A stretch of 64,000 nt of DNA from Rossellomorea marisflavi (lineage in GTDB: Bacteria; Bacillota; Bacilli; Bacillales; Bacillaceae_B): NCBI RefSeq assembly GCF_009806575.1, contig NZ_CP047095.1, forward strand, positions 1,363,501 to 1,427,500, read 5' to 3'. Positions 57,194-64,000 of this stretch are shown one piece after another. Both the position numbers and the translations under genes were made by a program. The notes below the pieces were generated by a model. That model was not told the DNA's origin, ran no database searches, and worked only from the letters and a program-made list of their open reading frames with translations. Each line of letters starts with the position of its first letter. The first letter of the stretch is position 1.

Positions 57194-58277
57194 ATACTTC
57201 CTCTTCTTCCGAGATGGACACTTCGTTATCTTCTTTGTGATACGACTGGAAGCTGGTGATCAATCGCTCCAGATGCTCAAGATTCTCATCGTATTCAAAG
57301 ATGGCAGAGAAGATATGAAGTAGGTGGAAATTATGGATATCATCATTCTTGGTGTGCTGTTTGACTTCCTCTAGCATGATGGTCATCAGTTCTTTTCGGT
57401 GAAGACAAACATCCTGCTGGGCTTCCGATTCAGCATGGGGATGCATCTTGCCAAGGAACTTCAGGTGTAATTGTTCATGATAGGTCAGGAGACAATCGAG
57501 TTGAGCCTTGATGACGCCCCGGAGTTCATCGGGAAGCTGGTAGATTTCGTTTTCATAGCGGTTCAACCTTTTTAACACTTCAAAACTGCGGTATGTGGAG
57601 GAAATCATCTGCCTGAAGATGACAAGCTTCCGGCTTCTGACGATCGTGTTCCGCTTGAAGTATTCCCGCTCTTCTTTGTACAACAGATAAAGCTGGTCGA
57701 CCTTGATGAGCTTTTCTTTAATACGCTCAAGATCTTTCTTTACAAGGTGGAATTCGGTAGCATGCCTTGTGCTGAGCCTGATCCACTTCAGGATCTCTTC
57801 TGTGGAATCTGAAACCCGGTGGAACAGCTTTGTCTCATACTTTGGTGGCAGGAAGATCAGGTTGATGATGAAAGAGGAGAATACCCCAATCAAGATCGTA
57901 GAAAAACGGATGAGTGCAAATGTAATAAAGTCCTGATCGGTAACCTCCATGATGGCGATGAGTGTGACAAGGGCCAGGCCGATGGTGTTTTGCAGTTTGA
58001 GTTTCAAAATGATGGCGATGGCGATAATGACCGCAAGGCCGACCACAAGAGGGCTGCTGCCGAAAATCAATACAAAAATCACGGCGATCCCGGCGCCGAC
58101 CAGGTTTGCTTGGACCTGCTCAATGATGGTCAGGTACGAGCGGTAGATCGTCGGCTGTACGGCGAATACTGCTGCAATCCCGGCGAACACAGGTGCAGGC
58201 AGTTTCAGTATTTCTGAGATAAGGAGAGCCAAAACGATCGCAATCCCCGTCTTGAGGATGCGGGCACCAAATTTCAT
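57192..58277 (-). CDS. ygaE: FUSC/aromatic acid exporter family protein YgaE
   Basis: A 361-residue membrane protein. N-terminal half has about six segments (MKFGARILKTGIAIVLALL, VFAGIAAVFAVQPTIYRSYL, GLALVTLIAIMEV), the ArAE_1/DUF939 domain; the C-terminal half (from about 165) is a cytosolic helical domain rich in charged residues. Proposed to export aromatic acids or other organic anions; substrate untested. ATG without a strong ribosome binding site (AAAGGATCTATATAC). The promoter has a GTAC palindrome in its spacer. Confidence 0.85.
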   Translation of the reverse strand: MKFGARILKTGIAIVLALLISEILKLPAPVFAGIAAVFAVQPTIYRSYLTIIEQVQANLVGAGIAVIFVLIFGSSPLVVGLAVIIAIAIILKLKLQNTIGLALVTLIAIMEVTDQDFITFALIRFSTILIGVFSSFIINLIFLPPKYETKLFHRVSDSTEEILKWIRLSTRHATEFHLVKKDLERIKEKLIKVDQLYLLYKEEREYFKRNTIVRSRKLVIFRQMISSTYRSFEVLKRLNRYENEIYQLPDELRGVIKAQLDCLLTYHEQLHLKFLGKMHPHAESEAQQDVCLHRKELMTIMLEEVKQHTKNDDIHNFHLLHIFSAIFEYDENLEHLERLITSFQSYHKEDNEVSISEEEEV

Positions 58278-58324
58278 GTATATAGATCCTTTCCATTCTT
58301 GACTTTTTCAATAAACAATACTGT

Positions 58325-58353
58325 ACTATACAGGTACTTCAGTACAATATCAA
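58325..58353 (-). promoter_or_regulatory. ygaE promoter with GTAC-N4-GTAC palindrome in the spacer
   Basis: On the minus strand TTGATA (58348-58353), 17 nt, TATAGT (58325-58330). The spacer holds GTACTGAAGTAC (58334-58345) and a further half-site AGTACAGTA follows the -10. A similar palindrome sits in the gsaB promoter. Confidence 0.65.
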
Positions 58354-58506
58354 TAGGCAATTTCAATTTATTTCAGAAGGTTGCAGCCTGATATCACAAG
58401 GCTTTTCTTACTAGGGTTAGTACCACTTTGAAAAGGAGATTAAACGGGAGTATCTGCTCTTTAGTATATGAAGAAGGAGAGGGGATTATCATGGGATGCA
58501 TGATAT

Positions 58507-58535
58507 AAAAAAGCCCGTCTCGGGTGAGGCGGGCC
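58507..58535 (-). terminator. Terminator of gsaB
   Basis: On the minus strand GGCCCGCCTCACCCGAGACGG folds to a GCCCG/CGGGC stem followed by CTTTTTT, 8 bp after the gsaB stop. Confidence 0.85.
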
Positions 58536-58542
58536 GGTGCGA

Positions 58543-59829
58543 TTAAAGCTGTGAGAAGGCTTTATCAACGGCAACGAGTGTCGCGTTGATATCTTCTTCT
58601 GTATGGGCTGTGGTCAGGAACCATGCTTCATATTTTGATGGAGCAAGATTGATTCCTTGATTAAGCATGAGCTTGAAGAATCTGGCGAACATTTCACCAT
58701 CTGTAGCTTCGGCCTGCTCATAGTTTTCAACCGTTTCTTCTGTGAAGTAAAGGGTCAGTGCTCCTTTCAAACGGTTGATGGAGATCGGAGTGCCGTGCTT
58801 TTTGGCTGCTGCAAGGATCCCTTCTTCGAGCTTGGCACCGAGTGCATCAAGTTTTTCGTACACACCCGGTTCCTGCAGTACTTCAAGGCAGGCAATTCCT
58901 GACAGGATCGAAGCGGGATTGCCGGCCATCGTTCCAGCCTGATAAGCAGGACCGAGGGGAGCCACTTGCTCCATGATTTCTTTTTTACCGCCGTAGGCAC
59001 CGATCGGGAGTCCTCCACCGATGATCTTTCCGAGTGCGGTCAGGTCGGGCTTCACTTTGAGAAGATCCTGAGCCCCTCCGTACATGAATCGGAATGCTGT
59101 GATGACTTCATCATAGATCACAAGGGAGCCGGCTTCGTGGGCAATATCATTGATGGCTTCGAGGAATCCTTCCTTCGGCTCGACGATCCCGAAGTTTCCT
59201 ACAATCGGCTCGACGAGAACGGCTGCGATCTGGTCGCCCCATTTTTCCATCGCTTCTTTGAAAGGTCCGATCTCATTGAATGGAACGGTGATCACTTCCT
59301 GGGCGATGCTTTTCGGTACGCCTGCAGAATCGGGTGTCCCGAGGGTGGACGGACCTGAACCTGCTGCTACAAGGACAAGGTCGGAGTGTCCGTGGTAACA
59401 GCCCGCGAACTTGATGACTTTATCTTTACCGGTGTAGGCACGGGCAACCCGGATGGTCGTCATGACGGCTTCTGTACCTGAGTTGACGAAACGCACTTTA
59501 TCCATATAGGGCATGGCTTCTTTGATCATTTTTGCAAATTTGACTTCGTGGCGCGTCGGCGTACCGTATAATACCCCGTTCTCCGCAGCGGTTTTAATGG
59601 CTTCTGTCACGTGGGGATGCGCGTGTCCCGTGATGATCGGACCGTACGCAGCAAGGTAGTCAATGTACTTATTCCCGTCGACGTCCCAGAAATATGCCCC
59701 TTCTCCGCGTTCCATCGCAACGGGAGACCCACCCCCGACTGCTTTATACGAGCGTGATGGGCTGTTTACACCACCGACGATATGCTCCAGGGCTTCTGTA
59801 TGTAATGATTCTGATTTAGAAAATTGCAT
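58543..59829 (-). CDS. gsaB: Glutamate-1-semialdehyde 2,1-aminomutase
   Basis: A 428-residue PLP enzyme making 5-aminolevulinate for tetrapyrrole synthesis. [15 protein letters not shown] opening, [35 protein letters not shown] and the PLP Lys in [18 protein letters not shown]. Bacillus has two copies: hemL in the hem operon and gsaB near perR; position here identifies gsaB. The promoter carries the GTAC palindrome shared with ygaE. Ribosome binding site AGGAGGTTACC. Confidence 0.94.
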   Translation of the reverse strand: MQFSKSESLHTEALEHIVGGVNSPSRSYKAVGGGSPVAMERGEGAYFWDVDGNKYIDYLAAYGPIITGHAHPHVTEAIKTAAENGVLYGTPTRHEVKFAKMIKEAMPYMDKVRFVNSGTEAVMTTIRVARAYTGKDKVIKFAGCYHGHSDLVLVAAGSGPSTLGTPDSAGVPKSIAQEVITVPFNEIGPFKEAMEKWGDQIAAVLVEPIVGNFGIVEPKEGFLEAINDIAHEAGSLVIYDEVITAFRFMYGGAQDLLKVKPDLTALGKIIGGGLPIGAYGGKKEIMEQVAPLGPAYQAGTMAGNPASILSGIACLEVLQEPGVYEKLDALGAKLEEGILAAAKKHGTPISINRLKGALTLYFTEETVENYEQAEATDGEMFARFFKLMLNQGINLAPSKYEAWFLTTAHTEEDINATLVAVDKAFSQL

Positions 59830-59865
59830 GGTAACCTCCTAGTATTCTTTGAAACTTCCTTCTCT

Positions 59866-59895
59866 ATTGTAGTACTGTGGTACAGGGTTTAGCAA
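59866..59895 (-). promoter_or_regulatory. gsaB promoter with GTAC-N4-GTAC palindrome in the spacer
   Basis: On the minus strand TTGCTA (59890-59895), 18 nt, TACAAT (59866-59871). GTACCACAGTAC (59872-59883) adjoins the -10, the same placement as the ygaE palindrome. Confidence 0.6.
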
Positions 59896-59971
59896 ATAGG
59901 GGAATACTGGATGTGAGAATGTTTTCGCCGGAGGATGCGTACATATTAGAAGACAAGCTCATGGATGAGGG

Positions 59972-60391
59972 ATGCGGATGTTGTATGTAATCGGATCAAT
60001 GATCTTTCTGTGCATGATGATGAGCGTGTGGGCGCTTTTCACTCCCGGTGGGAAGAGGGACCACGTTTTTTCCCTGCACCATTTTTTCTTTCTCGGGATG
60101 TGCTACTTGACGATCATGATCGGTTTCGGGGCGATTTACCTTCTCCTCGACCTTGAAGGGGTCCAGATCCTGGTGGAGGATGGTGCCCCCATCACCGGCA
60201 CATTCATTGAGCATTTCTTCACGAGCATCTATTTCAGCGGTGTGACGCTCTTCTCTCTTGGATACGGAGATGTTACGCCGGTTGGTGTCGGCCGGGGTGT
60301 CGCTCTCATAGAATCGTGGCTGGGCTATACCGTACCGGCTGCCTTTGTGGTAAAAAGCTTCATGCGGCCAAAGGATGATCGAATCAGTTGA
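59972..60391 (+). CDS. Two-segment potassium channel family protein
   Basis: A 139-residue membrane protein with a first pair of segments (about 3-20 and 30-55), a pore loop and a last helix. The selectivity filter is in TLFSLGYGDVTPVG, the K+ channel GYGD signature. No cytosolic RCK or cyclic-nucleotide domain is attached, so any gating must be simple or by partner. ATG 59978 is an alternative start. No ortholog between gsaB and bcp is recalled in B. subtilis. Confidence 0.82.
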   Translation: MRMLYVIGSMIFLCMMMSVWALFTPGGKRDHVFSLHHFFFLGMCYLTIMIGFGAIYLLLDLEGVQILVEDGAPITGTFIEHFFTSIYFSGVTLFSLGYGDVTPVGVGRGVALIESWLGYTVPAAFVVKSFMRPKDDRIS

Positions 60392-60448
60392 GTTTTATCC
60401 CTGTTTTGGTTACGCTATCGGTAATCAAACATATGGAGGGATCAAAGG

Positions 60449-60913
60449 ATGACAGTTGGTCAAAAGGCACCGGAATTCGAACTGACGGCGAATAATGGTG
60501 AAACAGTGAAACTATCCGATTACAGAGGCAAGAATGTCGTACTCTATTTTTATCCGAAAGATTTGACACCGGGATGTACGACAGAGGCTTGTGACTTCCG
60601 TGATCACCATGAGAACTTTGAAGAACTTGACGCAGTCATCCTCGGTGTAAGCCCCGATCCGGCCGAGCGCCATGAAAAGTTCATCGAGAAACACGGTCTC
60701 CCGTTCCAGCTTCTTGTGGATGAAGATCATAAGGTGGCTGAGGCATACGGAGTGTGGAAGCTCAAGAAGAACTTCGGAAAAGAATACATGGGTATCGAAC
60801 GCTCCACTTTTATCATTGATAAAGAAGGCACCCTCTCCAAGGAGTGGAGGAAAGTGAAGGTGAAGGGACATGTGGAAGAGGCCCTTCAATACATCGAAGA
60901 GCATCTTTCCTGA
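60449..60913 (+). CDS. bcp: Thioredoxin-dependent thiol peroxidase (Bcp/YgaF)
   Basis: A 154-residue atypical 2-Cys peroxiredoxin reducing hydroperoxides. FYPKDLTPGCTTEACDFRD carries the peroxidatic Cys and a resolving Cys five residues on; VDEDHKVAEAYGVW and IERSTFIIDKEG follow. ATG after GGAGGGATCAAAGG. The neighbourhood gsaB-bcp-perR is conserved. No Per box directly upstream. Confidence 0.95.
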   Translation: MTVGQKAPEFELTANNGETVKLSDYRGKNVVLYFYPKDLTPGCTTEACDFRDHHENFEELDAVILGVSPDPAERHEKFIEKHGLPFQLLVDEDHKVAEAYGVWKLKKNFGKEYMGIERSTFIIDKEGTLSKEWRKVKVKGHVEEALQYIEEHLS

Positions 60914-61023
60914 AGCGAAATCGCCTATTTTTCTTTTCAGAGGCGTTTGTCCATTCACTTTTACTGCAGGTACATATAGTAAGAGTAGGGCAACCTCCTC
61001 AAATAAGTCAGTCTCCCATAGAC

Positions 61024-61054
61024 AGGGCCGGTCGATGACCGCCCTCTTTTTTTT
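61024..61054 (+). terminator. Terminator between bcp and the dehydrogenase gene
   Basis: AGGGCCGGTC/GACCGCCCT hairpin followed by CTTTTTTTT. It lies 110 bp after bcp. Confidence 0.85.
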
Positions 61055-61093
61055 GCCGCTTGAGATTAGAGGGCTGTAGGACGGTGTGATAAA

Positions 61094-62068
61094 ATGGGAA
61101 AAAGGAGTGTGGGTGCCGCGATGGATGTTGTATTTACATATGAGCCGAAAGAAGATTTCCGTGTGGAGCTGAAGCGTGAATTTCCTGATCAGCAATTTCA
61201 CTTCTGCAAAAATGTGAAGGAAGCTGGGGGAATACTGGCTGAGGCCCAAGTTGCTGTAACAATGGGGGAGGACTTGACCCCTGAGATTCTTGAAAATTGC
61301 CAGCAGTTGAAATGGATCATGGTAACGTCTGCCGGCTTGGAGAAGATGCCGTTCGATTCCATCCGTCAAAAAGGGATCATGGTGACAAATGCGAGGGGGA
61401 TCCATAAGATCCCCATGGCCGAGTTCACGTTGGGCCAGATGCTGCAGCATGCGAAAAAATTCCCGGTCATCGGTGAGCAGGAGAAAGAGAAGACGTGGTC
61501 GCGCAGGATCGGCTTCAGCGAGCTTCATGATCATGTGATTCTCATTATCGGTGCCGGAGCGATCGGAGGGGAGGTCGCCAGGCTGTCAAAAGCATTCGGG
61601 ATGAAGGTGATCGGCATCAATTCATCGGGTGAGGCAAAAGACCATTTCGATGAGATGTACACCTTTGAAGGGATGGATAAGGTCCTTGGATCTGCTGACT
61701 ATATCGTTTCGGTCCTTCCGAGTACGAAGGAGACCCGCTCCCTGCTGACAATCAATCACTTCAAAGCCATGAAAGACAGCGCCGCCTTCATCAATATCGG
61801 GAGGGGGGATCTAGTGGAGGAGGAAGTACTTCTCCGGACGGCAAGGGATCGCTTGGTGGACAAGATCTACCTGGATGTATTCAAGGATGAACCCCTGCCT
61901 GCAGATCATCCTTTCTGGGAAGAGGAGTCGATCACCATCACACCTCATGTGTCGAGCATAACGGAACACTATATGCCGAGAGCGCTCTCCATATTTAAAA
62001 CCAATCTGCTTGCATATCATAATGGTGAAGAGCTTATCAATATCATTGATACTGAAAGGGGTTATTAA
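61094..62068 (+). CDS. D-isomer-specific 2-hydroxyacid dehydrogenase family protein
   Basis: A 324-residue NAD(P)-dependent enzyme reducing a 2-oxoacid to a D-2-hydroxyacid or the reverse. Nucleotide loop ILIIGAGAIGGEVARLSKAFG; catalytic Arg in INIGRGDLVEEE, Glu in DVFKDEPLPADHPFW, His in TPHVSSITEHY. Substrate unknown. The first nine codons are uncertain: many relatives start at the ATG 61121 (MDVVFTYEP). The cobalamin gene follows with a one-base gap, so they are coupled. Confidence 0.87.
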   Translation: MGKRSVGAAMDVVFTYEPKEDFRVELKREFPDQQFHFCKNVKEAGGILAEAQVAVTMGEDLTPEILENCQQLKWIMVTSAGLEKMPFDSIRQKGIMVTNARGIHKIPMAEFTLGQMLQHAKKFPVIGEQEKEKTWSRRIGFSELHDHVILIIGAGAIGGEVARLSKAFGMKVIGINSSGEAKDHFDEMYTFEGMDKVLGSADYIVSVLPSTKETRSLLTINHFKAMKDSAAFINIGRGDLVEEEVLLRTARDRLVDKIYLDVFKDEPLPADHPFWEEESITITPHVSSITEHYMPRALSIFKTNLLAYHNGEELINIIDTERGY

Positions 62069-62069
62069 G

Positions 62070-62618
62070 TTGAAAATTTATACAAAGACCGGAGATAAAG
62101 GATCGACATCCCTTATATACGGGACCAGGGTGTCCAAAAAGGATCAACGTGTAGAAGCATATGGTACATGCGACGAAGCAAATTCGATGCTTGGACTGGC
62201 ACTGAGCTATATGAAAAACGAATTCTTCGAAGGGAAGGATTCATTCGAAGAATTCCTTCATAAAGTACAGACGATTCTGTTCCATGTAGGAGCAGAGCTT
62301 GCCACCCCGCAGGGCAAGGAAGTGAAATGGAAGCTGGAGGAGGAGCATGTGAGAGAGCTTGAAGAACAGATTGACGCCCTCGACGGGACGCTCACTCCAC
62401 TGACGAATTTCATCCTGCCCGGCGGTCATCCATCCGGAGCTGCTTTCCATACGGCGAGGACGATTGTAAGAAGGGCTGAGCGGGAAGCAGTCGGGATCGA
62501 CGAACCGGTCAATCCCCTCGTTTTATCGTACCTGAATCGGTTATCTGATTACCTTTTCGTGGCAGGGAGATACATCAACCAGCAGATGGGTGAGGAAGAG
62601 AAAAATTTGCACGGTTGA
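62070..62618 (+). CDS. Cob(I)yrinic acid a,c-diamide adenosyltransferase (PduO type)
   Basis: A 182-residue trimeric enzyme transferring adenosyl from ATP to Co(I) corrinoid. Signature MKIYTKTGDKGSTSLIYGTR forms the ATP site; VEAYGTCDEANSMLG, ILPGGHPSGAAFHTARTIVRRAER (catalytic Arg) and LNRLSDYLFVAGR complete the family. TTG start after GAAAGGGGTTATTAAG. It ends 12 bp before the perR promoter. Confidence 0.93.
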   Translation: MKIYTKTGDKGSTSLIYGTRVSKKDQRVEAYGTCDEANSMLGLALSYMKNEFFEGKDSFEEFLHKVQTILFHVGAELATPQGKEVKWKLEEEHVRELEEQIDALDGTLTPLTNFILPGGHPSGAAFHTARTIVRRAEREAVGIDEPVNPLVLSYLNRLSDYLFVAGRYINQQMGEEEKNLHG

Positions 62619-62630
62619 TGGTGGCATGGA

Positions 62631-62659
62631 TTGACAATCAGCGCCTCCATTAGTACACT
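62631..62659 (+). promoter_or_regulatory. SigA promoter of perR
   Basis: TTGACA (62631-62636), 17 nt, TACACT (62654-62659), followed two bases later by a Per box. Confidence 0.85.
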
Positions 62660-62661
62660 AT

Positions 62662-62676
62662 TTATAAAGATTATAA
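62662..62676 (+). promoter_or_regulatory. Per box (autoregulatory)
   Basis: TTATAAA-G-ATTATAA matches TTATAATnATTATAA at 14 of 15 positions and covers the start of transcription, indicating repression of perR by its own product. Confidence 0.9.
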
Positions 62677-62709
62677 ACTAATAATTTTTATGAAAAGAGG
62701 TGCATGACG

Positions 62710-63156
62710 ATGTCTGACGAAAGCCAATTGAAAGAAGCGATCTCGACATTGAAGGAAACGGGAGTACGAATAACTCCTCAACGTCATGCGATATTAGAGT
62801 TTCTCATTGAATCAATGGCTCATCCGACTGCTGATGACATATACAAAGCCCTTGAAGGAAAATTCCCTAATATGAGTGTGGCAACCGTCTATAACAATCT
62901 GCGGGTATTCCGGGAAGTCGGACTGGTGAAGGAACTTACCTACGGGGATGCGTCCAGCCGTTTTGACTTTGTCACCACGGAACACTATCATGTCATCTGC
63001 GACAGCTGCGGAAAGATTGTCGATTTCCACTATCCGGGACTCGATGAAGTGGAGCATCTTGCCTCTCACGTGACGGGATTCAAGGTTAACAGTCATCGAA
63101 TGGAGATTTACGGAACCTGTCCTGAATGCAGTAAAATCAACAAAGAAACCCATTAA
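62710..63156 (+). CDS. perR: Peroxide-responsive repressor PerR
   Basis: A 148-residue Fur-family metalloregulator that represses peroxide-defence genes and is inactivated by metal-catalysed His oxidation. Winged helix [19 protein letters not shown] with sensor His37-type residue in the [14 protein letters not shown] stretch, [13 protein letters not shown] recognition helix, regulatory metal ligands around [17 protein letters not shown], and structural zinc CDSC and CPEC. ATG 62710 is 7 nt from AGAGGTG. Confidence 0.96.
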   Translation: MSDESQLKEAISTLKETGVRITPQRHAILEFLIESMAHPTADDIYKALEGKFPNMSVATVYNNLRVFREVGLVKELTYGDASSRFDFVTTEHYHVICDSCGKIVDFHYPGLDEVEHLASHVTGFKVNSHRMEIYGTCPECSKINKETH

Positions 63157-63186
63157 GAATGGCCCAACCGGACCATTCTTTTTTGT
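63157..63186 (+). terminator. Terminator of perR
   Basis: AAGAATGG-CC/GG-CCATTCTT hairpin followed by TTTT, immediately after the stop codon. Confidence 0.85.
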
Positions 63187-63198
63187 TGCGCACCACAA

Positions 63199-63226
63199 AA
63201 AAATAGGGCCTTGTTAAGGTCCCTAT
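63199..63226 (-). terminator. Terminator of ygzB
   Basis: On the minus strand ATAGGGACCTT pairs with AAGGCCCTAT and is followed by seven T residues. The stop codon of ygzB is at its edge. Confidence 0.88.
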
Positions 63227-63576
63227 CGGCTGCGTTTTTTATTATAGTCTTCGTTGAACTCTTCGCCTTCAAGCTTCGGATCCAACGTAAGCGGCTCATT
63301 GCAATACATGCACATATCGACACGCCCGAGCACCTTCGTGACCTTCCCGCAATTGGGACACGTCACCTGGACGGCCTTCGTCGAAAGCATGCCGATCCAG
63401 AAATAGACGACCGTACTTCCGATGATTGACAGAAACCCCAATAGCATGAAGGTTGTCATGACCCACGGGTGCTGTCTAAAATAGATACCTACATACATAA
63501 TGATGAATCCGATGAAAACCAAGCTTAACGCAAAGGTCCGGATTTTATTGATTTTGCTAGAATACTTCTTTGCCAT
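63223..63576 (-). CDS. ygzB: UPF0295 membrane protein YgzB
   Basis: A 117-residue protein with two membrane segments (about 14-36 and 42-64) and a cytosolic rubredoxin-like zinc ribbon: [22 protein letters not shown]. Function unknown. ATG is the second ([15 protein letters not shown]), 5 nt after a GGAGGGGG site. Corresponds to ygzB next to perR in B. subtilis. Confidence 0.93.
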   Translation of the reverse strand: MAKKYSSKINKIRTFALSLVFIGFIIMYVGIYFRQHPWVMTTFMLLGFLSIIGSTVVYFWIGMLSTKAVQVTCPNCGKVTKVLGRVDMCMYCNEPLTLDPKLEGEEFNEDYNKKRSR

Positions 63577-63730
63577 CTCCATCCCCCTCCTAAAAAAATA
63601 CTATACCATAATCAGGATGGAACGGGGGACGGGAATGACGTTTGTCGAAAAATGACTATAATTACAGAAGGAAATCCAGTGTTCATGTCGAAATAGTTAC
63701 CAACCAATGATTGATGTGGAGGAGTAAGCA

Positions 63731-64000
63731 ATGGAAGACATTTTAAGACCGATATACCAGGAGCGTACAAGTCATCCCAACACGCTGGGCGCCCTGTTGG
63801 TGGAACAGAGTAACAAATTCAGCCCCTTGACCGATACCTTTGATATCGTTCTGTTTCTTGTGGTGAAGGAGGCGGAAGAGCCGGTCTTCATCAAGCATTA
63901 TTCCTATAAAGATCAAAAAGCCGCCCTGCACGTGGTGACGGAAGAAAAGCTCAGGGAATGGATCTTGCTAGGTTCCAACCGCAAAGTCATCGACTGGATT
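63731..64000 (+). CDS. ygxA: Nucleotidyltransferase-like protein YgxA, 5' part
   Basis: The first 90 residues are in the window: MEDILRPIYQERTSHPNTLG, DTFDIVLFLVVKEAEEPVFIKHY and REWILLGSNRKVIDWI. This matches YgxA, annotated as nucleotidyltransferase-like, with the D-x-V/L acidic strand in place of a full catalytic site. ATG after GGAGGAGTAAGCA. The gene continues beyond the right edge. Confidence 0.88.
   Translation, partial: MEDILRPIYQERTSHPNTLGALLVEQSNKFSPLTDTFDIVLFLVVKEAEEPVFIKHYSYKDQKAALHVVTEEKLREWILLGSNRKVIDWI

Noticed and set aside
58491..58508. Five-codon open frame MGCMI with a good ribosome binding site before the gsaB terminator
   Set aside because: Too short to support, and it runs into the gsaB terminator from the other side; no downstream gene on its strand for 1.4 kb.
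60512..61534. Leftward open frame of 340 codons
   Set aside because: It lies antisense to bcp and the dehydrogenase gene, both clear families, crosses a terminator and has no recognisable domain.

Overview
The window reads as chromosomal DNA of a spore-forming, low-to-moderate GC member of the Bacillaceae. Evidence: AGGAGG-type ribosome binding sites throughout, small acid-soluble spore proteins (sspK, sspE), and a right half that follows the Bacillus subtilis yfhD-yfhE-yfhF-recX-yfhH-sspK-yfhJ-yfhP-mutY-yfhS-fabL-sspE-ygaB-ygaC-ygaD-ygaE-gsaB-bcp-perR-ygzB-ygxA order. The left half has no such fixed order and holds transport and catabolic operons. A Rossellomorea/Bacillus-type marine or soil bacillus would fit, but genus is inference. 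No rRNA, tRNA, phage, insertion sequence or CRISPR array was seen.

Layout. 1-6.3 kb: 5' part of an adenine deaminase gene behind a guanine-type purine riboswitch; a DUF4397 surface protein overlapping a class F-like sortase; an alpha/beta hydrolase; a D-lactate-dehydrogenase-type oxidase coupled to a BASS-family carrier. 6.3-13.5 kb: a frameshifted short-chain fatty acid transporter gene, a Fur-controlled siderophore ABC operon, a divergent Fur-controlled ferredoxin-NADP reductase, and a TerC-family protein. 13.6-23.2 kb: a Gly/His/Pro-Tyr-rich putative coat protein, ferritin, DUF3189 protein, azoreductase, an MFS-phosphodiesterase pair, a YhbD-bactofilin pair, and a YtrA-type regulator with its own ABC operon. 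23.3-26.3 kb: large catalase and two small unknown proteins. 26.3-34.3 kb: a TAXI-TRAP transporter operon and a GntR-GlcD-GlcF-LhgO operon that carry the same 15-bp palindrome at their promoters, probably one 2-hydroxyacid uptake and oxidation regulon. 34.3-37.4 kb: clpE with two promoters and CtsR boxes; a HAD phosphatase.

37.5-64 kb: the conserved yfh/yga region with several insertions: an ABC exporter and an alkyltransferase-like protein, an appDFABC oligopeptide operon with a CodY-like box between ygaD and ygaE, a small potassium channel, a D-2-hydroxyacid dehydrogenase and a cobalamin adenosyltransferase before perR.

The most unusual structural signal is a family of about 120-nt imperfect palindromes present seven times at three intergenic loci, in tandem groups of 3, 2 and 2, one group sitting inside the app operon. 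Other points: two genes (fatty acid transporter and yfhP) are broken by single-base losses in G/C runs, and a third locus (ABC ATPase-permease fusion) may hide a similar change. ygaE and gsaB share a GTAC-N4-GTAC palindrome placed in the promoter spacer.
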